Source: Allolobophora icterica (lineage: Eukaryota > Annelida > Clitellata > Crassiclitellata > Lumbricidae). Taken from it: a DNA stretch of 64,000 nucleotides. A program made the position numbers and the translations under genes. Positions within the stretch are counted from its first letter, which is position 1. Every line of letters begins with the position of its first letter. Location: the NCBI GenBank assembly GCA_963556255.1, contig OY744617.1, positions 29,472,985 to 29,536,984 on the forward strand. Direction: 5' to 3'. Under the pieces are notes generated by a model. That model was not told the DNA's origin. It did no database searches and saw only the letters and a program-made list of their open reading frames with translations. This document shows positions 23,275 through 33,825 of this stretch, one piece after another.

Positions 23275-23352
<78 letters not shown>

Positions 23353-26300
23353 CACTGTGAACGGAAAAAAACCAGACCTCTCTTATTACTACGATAATTT
23401 TTTTAATAATTTGCATATTTTAATAAAACGTGGTGGAACTTCAGTTTAAAGGATATGAATCATATAACTATTATTTTTTAGTTATAATGTGTGTTCAAAA
23501 TGTCCTCCTTTGGCCTCAACACACCCACAAAGACGCGCTCGCCACTGACTAATTGCTGAATCGATTACAGCTTGATCAAATTCATCCCATGCCTGAGTTA
23601 TACGTTCACGCAGTTCTCCGACATCGCGCACCTTTGTCTTGTAAACTTTTTCTTGCATCACACACCAGATTTTGAAGTCCACGGGATTAAGGTCCGGGCT
23701 ATTTGGAGGCAAAAGTGTAGGGGGTATGAAATCTGGAGTTTCGTTTGTAAGAAGTTCAACAGTATCGCGAGCTCGGTGTGCCGGAGCACCATGTTGTAAC
23801 GGATGTTTTATTTATTATAATGACGTCACGGTCACGTCAATTTTTAACTGCTTTAGCGCAATATTATCTGAGATTATAGTTTGGAATAAAATAGTTTTAG
23901 GCTCAATAAAATTTTCAATATTTGGTGTTTATTTCCCTATTTATTGTAGAGGTCTGGTTTTTTCCCGTTCACAGTGTATATATATATATATATATAATAA
24001 TGAAAACAATAATCACAGGAAAGTCAAGCATCAATCATTGGCACCACAAAACCAAAAGAATAGATGAAGATTACTTAGAGTAATAGTTAAAAGTGATAGA
24101 AATATAGTGTATCGGTTATAGTAAGAAGAATTAACAGTTATTGAAATTTGTAAAAACTGATAATGACGTAAGACACCTTTCATTGATGCGTGTTTCCCAT
24201 CGATCAAGGTCGGCTTGGTTCTTTGCTATGAGATCAGCCAAAGCTTTTCTTTCTTCAAAAATTTATAAATAAGTTTTAAAATAGCAATTGTCATCAGTCT
24301 TGATATTCGTCAAGAACTAGACTTTACTTTGGAATCTGAATTTGATAATATTAAGGATTGGGCCTCCAGGAACAGAATGACACTTAATTTTTCCAAGACT
24401 AAAGAAATTGTATTTCATAGACCGAATCCAAGACACTTATCTCTTCCGGATCCTATCAGCAATGTTGAAAGAGTAAAAATTGTCAAATTGCTGGGTGTTC
24501 TTTTTCGAGAAGACTTAAAATTTGATGACCATGTTTCATTTATTTTGAAGATATGCAGCCAACGCCTATACCCCCTAAAAGTCCTCCGATCTCAAGGAAT
24601 GCCTCCCAGCAAACTAAAGAACATTTTTCAAGCCCTTGTAGTCTCCCGACTAACGTATGCCATACCATCTTGGGGGGGATTCCTGTCGGCTGAACTGGGT
24701 GGAAAAATTGAATCTTTTTTGCGCAGGGCTGGGCGCAGTAACCTCTTTAGTGGTGATGGTTTAACTTTAGAAAAGATTTGTGAAAAAATTGAATTGAAGT
24801 TCTTCAAAAGCATCCAGTCACCCCAACACTGTCTTCACCAATTACTGCCTGCAGAGCACCTTCATAAATTCAACTTAAGAAAAAGGGGACATGCTTTTGA
24901 ATTACCGCACTTTAATACATTGCTACGTAAGAAATCCTTCATCATTCGCTCACTGTACAAGTATAAAAACTGGGTTAATGCTGGTTCTAGTACCTGTTCT
25001 GATATCTAAACTGGCTCTTTTTGTAGACCATAGTAATGCTTATGTTCCTTAGAATGTAAGGCTTAGATCATAACTTTAGTTATAGATAGGCCTATGTATG
25101 TAAATAAGACACTATCGTTTATTGTTTATAATACTGTATAATGTATATGTATGTAAATAAGACATTATATAGAATTGCTTGTGTTTAAACTGTCTTACAG
25201 TGTTACTGATATTGTGATCCTTTTGTATGTATTGTTGTAAAGTATGAGCGTTTGTCTTATAATAATAAAAGATTACTTACTTACTTTACTTACTTACTTA
25301 CTTACTTATATAAAGTTTACTTTGACTACAAAGTACTGCTATTCTTTGAAGTACCACATTGAAAAAGTCTGATCGTAACATTCTGCTCTGCATTTCACAA
25401 TGCATTACTGAATTTATTCACTGGTCCATTTTGCACTCTACACCTTAGCCATTCATTTTTTCAAGATGGTAGTACGCAATATCCTTCATATATACAGCAG
25501 AACTGCATTATTGCTTGTTCACCAGAGAGCGTTGAGTGTTGTATTACACTTGACAAGGAAGACTTTTCAAAAAGTAATGTAGCTATTTTTGCGTAAAACG
25601 TGAGGCATGTACACGTGGGCACGAAAAAGTTTACCTAGGCCTTGAAGATTATTTCAAATATAAAAGGTAGTTTGCATTACTTTATTATTATTATTATCAT
25701 TATTACAGAAGTCTTATATAGCGCCCCTTCAAGGTAATCTACTCAGGAGCGCTCCCAGTCCAACCCCGGTCAAACAAGAACATATACCCATGCTAAATTT
25801 TATTAAAGCCCTAGGTTTTAGGTTTGGCGGTTTCCCTCGTAGAATGAAGTGACCAACGACTGTAGGCGGTTCAAGTAAGCATCTGTCGGCCAATGGGCGT
25901 TGATTTCATTTTGGTTTACACATCTTACAAGCATAGGCTGCTGAATTTAATTATATGCATAGCCTAGGCAACATCGTCCGCTTTGTGGAATGGAGGCGAG
26001 GCGCAGGGACGGTCGGTCGATCGGTGGTAGCCCCCACCCTAGGCCCTTCACCCTCCCTCTGGCCTACCCCGATCAATTGACCACTTGTATATATAACCGA
26101 GCTTTGGGTCGTAAACCTGTATATAAATGCCAGCTGTTGATGCTGTCACCGTTGCCTTATTATACCCGGAACACTAAAGACAATAAGCTGTATTTCATAT
26201 TCTAAGAATTTGCACCAGTATCAGATGCTAATATACAGCCTAAGGAAGAGAGACTAGGTCACATGCCAAATTATGCTAATGAACTTAGGAAATGAACTTA

Positions 26301-29300
26301 GGAAATGTCCTTTCACAATTGAGTCTTGGTTTGCAGTACTCATTCTAGTTTGAATTTCGCTGCAGCAGAGTTGAGCTTCGTAATTTCTTCACTTCATAGC
26401 CATTTTAAATCGCATAGTCGATACAGCTTATATCTCGTGTCTGTATATTATATTATTATCTTATTTCAGTAGTGGACCTTATAGTAGTATAACATTGTAT
26501 TTCGTTAGTGGACATATATTAGTATCATTATATCGAACTATTTCCAAAGATGGATGGAGACTACGCTGTACCAACGACACCGACTTCAGGTGTTGCAGTT
26601 GGCAACATGCGAACATTTAAAAAACGGTTGTCTGATGGATCTACCAAGAGTTATAGCTACCCTTACGTTTCTGTAAGGAAACATTTTGAATTAACTTTTA
26701 CAACCGACTGTGATAAACTTAAATTTGAGCAAAAATGTGAGGACATTCGCTTGGCGTTGGGAGTAAAAAGTTTGAGAGAAGTTCTGGTGAAAGTCATAAT
26801 GGATGTTGACACCAATAAGCTCTCTTCTGCAACTCAACATCCGCAGCAGACACTCACGATGTCTTCAGTCACGGAAGAAGTAAGTGAATCAACTTCACTG
26901 ACTGATCCAGCATCTGTCACAGCAGCAATATCAGCAGCTCCAGCAACAGCTTTGGAGACTGCACATGAGAATTTTGTTGGGCAGTGCTCCAGCATTGCCC
27001 AGTTGATCGACACAATCTCACAACATTCATCCACATGTGTGACGCCGTATTCAGTGAAGTCATGGACACACAGTGGTCATGTGCTGTCGGTGGATATGGA
27101 GTGTGCGAAAAAACACTCCTTTCAGTGGAGTTCCTCATCCACAATAGACAGCGAGCGGAAGGAATTTGAAGTCAACCACCGAGTGATGTTGAGCTACCTG
27201 GCCTCTGGTATGACACCCATACAGTACGAGCGCTTTAGCGACTTCAGTCGGTTTGGACTATTGTCAGACCTTTTCCGCAGGAGGAATATGGTTACATTTA
27301 GTGCCATTTCTGAGAACCTGCGAAAGCAATCTATATTTGGCGCTAGAGCGCAGGAGTCTTCACTGTCGCCTGATGGAGCTATCTCTATAATGACTGACGC
27401 ACGACATCATTGTAGACGAAATAGTTATCACACCGACCATGTTGCTATCGGGTTGAAAACTCACAAAGTCGTTGATATTCAACACATTAACGGGAATGAT
27501 GATAACTGTTCACAGCGTCACGAGGCAGTGGGATTCGACAGGATGTACGAGAGCCTGGATCTCAGCAACATTAAAGTTGCCCATCATGTGCATGATCGAA
27601 ACATGACAATCAACAAGCGCCTACGTGAGAGGAAGCAAGCCAGGAATTCCAATGACCGCTGGCACTGCACCCGTCCTATAACAGCCGGGGTGAAAAAAAT
27701 TGGGCAAGGAGCACAAAAAAACATTGGAAAAACATGGCATCCCGAGCTTTCTGACAAGGGTGCTGCCATTCGAAACCACGTCTATTGGTGTATGGACAAT
27801 TGCAATGGAGATGCCCAAACCCTGCGTAAGCTCATAGAATCATGCATCCCTCATTTTCAGAACAACCACAGCAAGTGCCATGAAACTTCCCACTGCAAAG
27901 AGCCGGGGCATATGATTGAAGTTCGAATTGTTTCAAATGAGGCTGCAATTACAATGCTCCAGGACTTTCTTCGGTCGTTGGTAGTGTACAAGCACGCTGA
28001 AGATTATGTCAAAGGCCACGACACATTTTATGTGGAAAGTTTTAATAACGTTTGTCTGATCTATCTGGATAAACGGATACACTACGGGAATTTAATGTAC
28101 GAGCTGCGGAGCAATCTGGCTGTCTTGGACTGGAACGAACACGTCGACAGACCATACACGTCTATATGCACGACTGTTCGTTCGAAAAACCCACGTCGCC
28201 AAATCGGGAAAAAAGTGTATCGGCGCAAGACCTACGTATTTGTTGAGAACATTTGGAATTTGTACATTGCCGTGTGGTCAGCATCTAAAGCAATATCGGA
28301 GTCTGTGACAGAAACTTCTGCAGATAAGGAGACCTGCCAGAGTGAAATCTCTTCGGACGAATCCGATGACGACCAATTAGGAGACAGTGAGAGCTTTTCA
28401 AATGAAAGCAATGCACCCTACACAGTAGAATAACCGTAAGAGCTGTGACAATATTGTATGATACACTAAAATCAAACATATCAGTGCTACATAACCATCA
28501 ACCGTCATTACACATAACCACCTTAGCATTCTGCTGTCTACTCTGCTTGACCTCCCCGGATTTTGGCCTGGCATAGGACAGAGAGATGTGTGGCAGAGCT
28601 GATGTGTGGCAGAGCTGACTGCTATCACACGCGTCCACAGGTGGCGGATAGTGGAACGACCTCTAGAAATAGAGGTCAGCTGCGAAATAAGCAGGGTTAT
28701 ATCTGACGAATAAGCAGTCGCGGACCAACAGCGGCAAGGCTAGTAGGGCACACTGTAGAAAAAGAGTGGCATTTTGCTTGACAACTAAAAGCTGCAAATA
28801 TCCAATAACAGCCTTGTGACATGGGAGCACATGACTCAATTTAAATAAGCCTGATGACCCTCTGCCTAGCGGGCATGTGTTCATCACCAAGACTAGGTCC
28901 ACAGCGGAAAACTGTGGTTGATGCCACGAAGGGCATCCGATCTGTAACAAGATGCTCCAATCTGTATAAAAATGAATCTGTGGCTTACCCCCCCTCAACG
29001 AGGTCCTAATCCAAGCAAGAAAAAAAGAAGATTGAACGGACAAGGGACTGTGGCCATTGCAAAATTGATTTGACATAGCACTTATGAAAAACCTAGTCTC
29101 CGTAACGTGGTTTTCGTGTGGCGCCGAGCAATTGAGGGCAATTCAGGTTTAAATCCACCTCTGAGTAGGAATCTTGAAGAGGCGCTATATAAATTTAAAA
29201 TGGGGGAATGTTATGTTACATTGAATCATAGCTATGACAGGTGTACATAAGCAGCTCACAATCGATAAAATTCTGCTTTATGTCAGAAAGTAAGTGTACA

Positions 29301-30261
29301 ATAAAAATCTCTCTGTCTAAACAAAGTCCGGCGAATTATCCAAAGTATCAATGTTACTCCCACTTGTGGCCCATGTAAGGCGTGCCTGTTGGATTCGGAT
29401 ACAACGATCTCACTTTTCGCACTACGCAATCTGGCATTATTTCCCGCATGTGAAGTACACCGTTCGATTCCGTTAGTTTCTTGGCCAGATATAATGGGCT
29501 CGTCCACCCACCCAAGTTGCAAATGATCTTCCAATATTTTCCATAAATTACTCTTCGTATTGGACTGTTAGCTGCATGCGCTGCTTGTCCTCCGCCAAGC
29601 CAACCTGGAGATGCAGAACCCACGCACGGAGAGAGAAAACAAAGAGGACAGGCGCCTTCCGATTGATGATTTTCACCCTGCAGCTGCAAATGATCAGCTG
29701 ACACTTGAATGTCATGACTGTTTTGAGCCTCAATTTCTGACTCTGTACTATTTCCATTGGACGCGACCAAGACCTCCTTCGAAGCGGCATCCATACAAGA
29801 TTTTCTTCTCTTTGGTGGTTCCAACTCTGCAATTGGAACAAAGGCAGTTTCGATTGGTTGGAGATATATTTATAATGTCATCAACATACAATTAGCTCTT
29901 TCGACTTGACTTGAACGACAGCTTAGCTGGGTTATGCATATGTTTATTGTCTTATTACATATCGTAATAATAATAATCATGGTAATTTTAATAATTACAT
30001 TTTTAATTGGCCATTTATTATCATTACTGCTGTTACTGCTGTTCACATCAGTTGTCATTATACTAACATTGCTGATGTTATTATTACTATGTATTTCTAT
30101 AGCATGGTTTGAGCTAAATATTTGCAAGGATAATAAATGCAATTTAATTTAATATTTATAAATCTTAGTTCAATCTTATTTGCGCACGTATAGCGCTACC
30201 TGAAGAACAATAGGGCCTACTTGTACAGGGTTCACCACACAAAACAATTTATACAATTTCA

Positions 30262-30299
<38 letters not shown>

Positions 30300-32699
30300 G
30301 CATCGTCTTCATAATTACCAATTTTTTCAAAATTCCAGTTGTTGTGAGCAAAAAATGCCCGTATGGCTTCCTCTTGATCGCCATCTACCACAATAGTAAG
30401 TTCGTATTTGTTCATGGCAATCTAATCGCATATAGAAACTACAGACTTGTTTCTCAACCCTGTAAGTATCTTCATAGCAATGAACTCCATAGTAATATGA
30501 GTGTATGGGGGGGTAAATTTGGATAATTGGAACAACTTGTATACATTCTAGAAGTACAGGTATGACCTCTAGCCAGCTTACCTGGCTTTCGTATACACAA
30601 ATTAGTCGACCCACAGCTCGGTTATATATATACAAGTGGTCAATTGATCGAGGTAGGGCCTGTACGGGGTATGCCCTGTCGGGTCTAGTCTGCCCTAGCG
30701 ATGCATCTCCATCCATCCGTCCGACCGCTAGAGGGCCAGAGGGAGGGTGAAGGGCCTAGGGTGGGGGCTACCACCGATCGACCGACCGTCCCTGCGCCTC
30801 GCCTCCATTCCACAAAGCGGACGATGTTGCCTAGGCTATGCATATAATTAAATTCAGCAGCCTATGCTTGTAAGATGTGTAAACCAAAATGAAATCAACG
30901 CCCATTGGCCGACAGATGCTTACTTGAACCGCCTACAGTCGTTGGTCACTTCATTCTACGAGGGAAACCGCCAAACCTAAAACCTAGGGCTTTAAGAGAA
31001 TCATTGAGGAATGAAATGGTACGAGGCAGGAGAGAGGTCCAATGATCCGTATACATGTTGGGTCATGCATAACTGACAAAGGCGTTCAGAAATGAGTTAT
31101 ACGAGCGTGACAGGATTTATATTGATGTGATGAGGTATACTTTCAGCCAGCAGAGATTTGAATAGGCTACAAGATGATGTTCGGGGTTCAGATGACACGA
31201 GCCTCTATATACACAGTGACATAACGGGACCATCCCTATGGAACGCCCTTGCCTTGGTTTTACGTGGGATCCTACTTACTGGGTTCTCTCTGCCTCTCTC
31301 TGTTGTTCGTCGTTTAGTCAGTTCTGTTTCCGCGAGGCTCACACTCTGAGAGTGCCTCTGAATAGTTCGACTATGAGAAGCGCTTTATAAATTCACATAT
31401 ACCATACCATACCATACCATAATATTCACATATATCCAATTTGACTATAACCACGTAGATATAATCACCCAAGAGCTTCCTTCGCAATCTTGTGGCGATG
31501 TCCTCCTCCTGCCCAACTACCTGTGTGAGCAAATTCAAAATCAAACTATAGGCCCATATTTACTAACAGTCTAAGTTAAGTGCATGGACAGTATACATTT
31601 CGCACACAAGAATAGAATTTCTACTTTATCAAAGTTCTTTAAAATATTTTAGTAGGTTAGTTTCGTCTCCGAAGTATACGGTTAGAAGGCCAGTCTCAGG
31701 GTATACATCCGAAACTATGTCGTAAGCCTTATACTTATAGTCAGTGCTTTTTTCTGGAAAAAAGTTTCGGAACGGAACAATAGGTGCCGGAACGGAATAA
31801 TTATGGGCGGGCTAAAATTCCGAGAAAAACGGGATTGGGGGTTGGCAGGGGTCTCAATAAACACTGAAAACAGTTCAAAACACTGAAATTAAATTAAGAT
31901 AAAAAAATTATTGTTTTTATTATTAAAATAAATTATTTCAATTTTAGTATCTGAGAAAAGGTGCAGGAACGCCGTTCCGGCGCGTTCCGGCTGAAAAAGC
32001 ACTGCTTATATACCAACAACGAGTCACACACAACTTATGACTGATTAATTCATATGGAAAACAAGCTATATATACAATGTACATCTGTTATCATATGCAC
32101 ACAGCCCTGTGATCATATATATATATATATATGCACACAGCCCGTAATTGGCTATGCGGTATGAACAATACCCAGTCCCAATTGTCCAAACATAATTTAG
32201 AGCTGTCTCTGTCTCTTTCCTTTCTATTCTCTTTCTCGTTTCTCTCTCCTCTCTCCTCATCTCTCCTCTCTTTCTCCTCTTTCTCCTCTCTTACTCCTCG
32301 CTCTCCTCCCTCTCTCCTCCTCATCTCTCCTCTACCTCCTTTCCCTTTCCTCTCTCCTCTATCTCTCTGTGGTTCGTAGTATAAGTCTGTCCTCTTTCCG
32401 TCAGGCCCAAACGCTGAGTAAATGCATTCATTTCAAAATAATTTGATTTTTCACTTCAAATGCCATGCCATTAAATAAGTATAGGGCATAGGCGATGATA
32501 GGCCTATATGTTTTCAAGTTTTGTGAGACCTTCTGGTGTAATTTTTTGAACAAGGGGCTTCCAAGTTTAAATAGCTTATAGGCCTTAGGGCCTCACAAAG
32601 TAAAAGGAACCATGCATATGATTAAGTTTCCTGAATAAAATAAAGAACGATGACGATTTTAAAATGTGTAAACTAAGGCTAGCTTACATGGTCGGCCAT
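19970..32699 (-). CDS. Unrecognised 183-aa protein, five exons
   Basis: The minus-strand exons join in frame throughout. E1, 32699-32688, encodes MADH (donor GTAAGC). E2 is 31520-31469 (acceptor tcacacag, donor GTGATT). E3 is 24252-24177 (donor GTGTCT). E4 is 22774-22676 (acceptor cttgtttcag, donor GTGAGT). E5 is 20282-19970 (acceptor catttgcag, stop TGA). Lengths 12, 52, 76, 99 and 313 total 552 nt. The N-terminal half is charged and probably coiled coil (RLRRKLLERKALADLIAKNQ). The middle is acidic. The C-terminal 103 aa form a compact Cys/His-containing region (FRHKFHDAIQNDCLV, YVYCTIHESCQYLFVRKEKP). I do not recognise it. Introns hold Kolobok copy 3, a mariner, LINEs and polypurine tracts. 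The first exon and promoter are duplicated from the gene at 3766. E1 and E2 are short and least certain. Confidence 0.55.
20922..21610 (+). pseudogene. Non-LTR retrotransposon 3' end (CR1/L2-like), decayed
   Basis: The frames read VKSCFFHLRRIRQVRKSLNE, LVKALLISRIDYCNSILYGL and, after frameshifts, DHVTPALRELHWLPIQARI. These are standard blocks near the end of CR1/L2-type reverse transcriptase ORFs. Stops and shifts break the frame. The 3' end reads cttgcttaggcgccgtata, a tail also found at about 22613. It lies in intron 4 of the 183-aa gene, antisense to it. Confidence 0.75.
21671..21781 (-). pseudogene. Duplicate of exon E4 with an early stop
   Basis: It is 111 nt against 99 for E4, with the same cttgtttcag acceptor and GTGAGT donor. 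In the phase set by E3 (AG + T) the second full codon is TAA. Including it would end the protein, so it is either skipped, a poison exon, or dead. Another frame is open across it but does not fit the neighbouring phases. Confidence 0.6.
21871..22278. repeat. Polypurine tract (GAA)n then (GGAAGA)n, about 400 bp
   Basis: Nearly pure purine on the plus strand, it starts as (GAA)n at 21880 and changes to (GGAAGA)n from about 21960. Only isolated T bases occur after 22170. RGRGRG and SSSS open frames over it are by-products. A tract like this can form triplex DNA. Confidence 0.9.
22860..23060. repeat. Polypurine tract (GGA)n/(GAA)n, about 200 bp
   Basis: It sits at the same relative place as the tract in the other duplicated unit but is dominated by GGA rather than GGAAGA. 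The two tracts have therefore evolved separately since the duplication. Confidence 0.9.
23265..23352. repeat. (TA)n microsatellite
   Basis: An almost pure TATATA run. The mariner element that follows is inserted at a TA inside it, and the run resumes at 23977. Confidence 0.9.
23353..23976 (-). mobile_element. Mariner-type element, internally deleted, 624 bp
   Basis: The ends are CACTGTGAACGG and CCGTTCACAGTG with further pairing (CCAGACCTCT / AGAGGTCTGG) over about 29 bp, and TA lies on each side. On the minus strand, from about 23800 to 23482, are QHGAPAHRARDTVELL and PPNSPDLNPVDFKIW, ending GGHFEHTL. This is the C-terminal part of a mariner/Tc1 transposase. The Asp expected in QDGAPAH is His here, and the N-terminal half with the first catalytic Asp is missing, so this copy cannot make an active enzyme. 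It lies in intron 3 of the 183-aa gene. Confidence 0.85.
24265..25310 (+). pseudogene. 5'-truncated non-LTR retrotransposon with (TTAC)n tail
   Basis: An open frame to 25009 reads LESEFDNIKDWASRNRMTLN, then KLLGVLFREDLKFDDHVSF and LVVSRLTYAIPSWGG. This is the region after the YADD motif in CR1/Jockey-type reverse transcriptases, including the thumb and C-terminal domain. The YADD position itself is lost at the 5' truncation. The 3' UTR runs to AATAATAAAAGATTACTTAC followed by a (TTAC)n tail (25268-25310). The frame is intact for 226+ codons, so the insertion is probably recent. Its 5' end is only about 12 bp from the acceptor of exon E3 of the 183-aa gene. Confidence 0.8.
25311..25802. other. 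Intron sequence with a dispersed repeat tail
   Basis: There is no gene. From 25690 to 25790 an (ATT)n run followed by cttatatagcgccccttcaagg and ctcccagtccaaccccgg repeats the minus-oriented retrotransposon tail seen at 2640. Confidence 0.5.
26550..28433 (+). CDS. Kolobok-type transposase, 627 aa (copy 3)
   Basis: The ORF is intact and the same as copy 1 except for Cys at residue 54 (codon TGT for AGT at about 26709). That position is outside the proposed catalytic core. All proposed catalytic residues (D283, D349, D369, E496) are kept. Confidence 0.8.
   Translation: MDGDYAVPTTPTSGVAVGNMRTFKKRLSDGSTKSYSYPYVSVRKHFELTFTTDCDKLKFEQKCEDIRLALGVKSLREVLVKVIMDVDTNKLSSATQHPQQTLTMSSVTEEVSESTSLTDPASVTAAISAAPATALETAHENFVGQCSSIAQLIDTISQHSSTCVTPYSVKSWTHSGHVLSVDMECAKKHSFQWSSSSTIDSERKEFEVNHRVMLSYLASGMTPIQYERFSDFSRFGLLSDLFRRRNMVTFSAISENLRKQSIFGARAQESSLSPDGAISIMTDARHHCRRNSYHTDHVAIGLKTHKVVDIQHINGNDDNCSQRHEAVGFDRMYESLDLSNIKVAHHVHDRNMTINKRLRERKQARNSNDRWHCTRPITAGVKKIGQGAQKNIGKTWHPELSDKGAAIRNHVYWCMDNCNGDAQTLRKLIESCIPHFQNNHSKCHETSHCKEPGHMIEVRIVSNEAAITMLQDFLRSLVVYKHAEDYVKGHDTFYVESFNNVCLIYLDKRIHYGNLMYELRSNLAVLDWNEHVDRPYTSICTTVRSKNPRRQIGKKVYRRKTYVFVENIWNLYIAVWSASKAISESVTETSADKETCQSEISSDESDDDQLGDSESFSNESNAPYTVE
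29354..30415 (-). CDS. Spliced accessory protein of Kolobok element, 189 aa (copy 3)
   Basis: The exons are 30415-30319 and 29826-29354, with the same donor, acceptor and junction codon as in copy 1. Both exons are open and the C-terminal PYMGHKW motif is present. Three intact copies suggest that the protein matters to the element. Confidence 0.7.
31158..31425 (+). pseudogene. Non-LTR retrotransposon 3' remnant with (ATACC)n tail
   Basis: The frame contains GPSLWNALALVLRGILLTG, the typical end of a CR1/L2/RTE ORF. It is followed by gagaagcgctttataaattc and an (ATACC)n run (about 31398-31420). No enzymatic domain remains. It lies just after E2 of the 183-aa gene on its intron side. Confidence 0.6.
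31742..32004. mobile_element. hAT-type MITE, 263 bp
   Basis: The ends are CAGTGCTTTTTTCTGG and, reverse complemented, CAGTGCTTTTTCAGCCGG. The flanks CTTATAGT (31734-31741) and CTTATATA (32005-32012) form an 8-bp duplication with two mismatches. Internal ggaacggaa and cgttccgg words form a second, subterminal inverted pair. It lies in intron 1 of the 183-aa gene. Confidence 0.75.
32200..32375. repeat. CT-rich simple repeat
   Basis: Irregular CTCTCCTCTTT words. Open frames on both strands reflect composition only. Confidence 0.85.
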
Positions 32700-32823
32700 T
32701 CCGTCGATGATGTCGCAAAATCTCGATTCGAAAAACGCAGTAGGCCTATACTCCTTAAATTCAAACCAACTATATAAGAACTCCAACGTCAAAGAAAGAA
32801 CATTCAAGATTATGCAAATGCTT

Positions 32824-32869
32824 ACTTCCGGATGCCGCCAGAAATCAGTGCCGCCTGCCAACCGCCAAT
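32824..32869 (-). promoter_or_regulatory. ETS-like and CCAAT motifs upstream of start exon
   Basis: CCGGAAGT (32831-32824, minus) and ATTGG (32869-32865, minus) lie 125-170 bp upstream of the ATG at 32699. The equivalents in the left copy are at about 3899-3906 (altered to TCGGAAGT) and 3939-3943. Conservation in both copies suggests a shared TATA-less promoter. Confidence 0.35.
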
Positions 32870-33102
32870 CACCATAAACGGCGGTCCCAGACTCGAAAAG
32901 CATAGAGCATTAGTAGAGAAATAAGTATATTTTTCAATTAATGCAAGACAGACACACACACATTATACAAAATAGACAGTTGATGTTACTGTTGCTGGAA
33001 CAGGAAAACTTTCATATGCCCAGGCTAAGGCCTTCCACAGTCTCCTCAAGTAAATAAGCCATTGTATTGGGAATAAGCTGCTGTTTTACGCTTAGCTTTA
33101 CA

Positions 33103-33660
33103 GTTAGGGCTGCCAACCGTCCAGGATTCGCCTGGACAGTCACGGAATCGGCCTTGAGCGTCCCGTGTCCAGGATTGAGGCCAAATGGTCCGGGAATTTA
33201 CCTTAATTTACGCACAATGACACACATTATGTGTGGGCCCCGGGCATGGCCCTGGTCTCTAGCAGTAATGTAGGCCTATTCTATAGGCTGTGCTGTGCAC
33301 CGTCGTATGTGTATTAATAGTATAGTTTTTTTATAAACGATTGTTGCAGGCCCTAAATATATTTTCGTTTATTGTTTTAAGCAGGTTTTAGAAGAACTTT
33401 TGCAAAGTGGTAGCGAATGCGAGCCGTTATTTGATAGTGAAGACGATACAGAAGAGGCAAATTTCTCATAAGCTATTGAGCGCGATAGTGAAAGGAGTTC
33501 GGTATAGACTCTGACGTGCCAAGTTTGACAAATGCACGTGTTGGGTTGAAACTGCTGCGGACACTCCTGCGCCTATAGTTGTCCTGATTGCAGCGTCGGT
33601 CTCTGTGTTGGTGATTGTTTCAAGACATAGGGCCTATCATACGAAGGACGTGTACTAAAA
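33103..33660 (+). pseudogene. piggyBac-like transposase relic (right copy)
   Basis: The frame VLEELLQSGSECEPLFDSED follows an acceptor-like ttattgttttaagcag (about 33372-33387). Later YSCPDCSVGLCVGDCFK resembles the piggyBac C-terminal cysteine motif. The same internal deletion as in the left copy shows the relic was already broken before the block was duplicated. Confidence 0.45.
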
Positions 33661-33825
33661 TGCATGCATTCTTCTCTTGTAAGGATATTTCTGTTGAGAC
33701 CGTTCTTCTATTACCTCGTTGGTTCAGACTGGTGTATACACAGTCATAATGTACATTTTACTTTACATAAGCCTACCGTTGCATTCCTCTTGCTTCTAGG
33801 CCTATGTGTGCAAATATTTTCATAC

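Larger units (their letters stand above)
21551..23290. repeat. Tandem duplication of about 1 kb carrying exon E4 and polypurine tracts
   Basis: Unit 1 starts at attggactttctata (21551) and unit 2 at attggactttctaat (22567). Both then show the LINE-like tail, a copy of exon E4 with GTGAGT donor and CAG acceptor, the line ccttcaagtaactcacaaggaatcacc, a purine microsatellite, and the sequence cgnagtgagcaaatcatgcaatac. The duplication created an extra E4-like exon. Confidence 0.8.
25807..30991 (+). mobile_element. Kolobok-type DNA transposon, copy 3 (5185 bp)
   Basis: It is bounded by TTAA at 25803-25806 and 30992-30995. Length and layout equal those of copy 1. By eye it differs from copy 1 at only a few bases, including one in the transposase (S54C) and one in the spacer near 28659 (gacctctag for gccctctag). 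It lies in intron 2 of the 183-aa gene, in antisense orientation to it. Confidence 0.88.
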
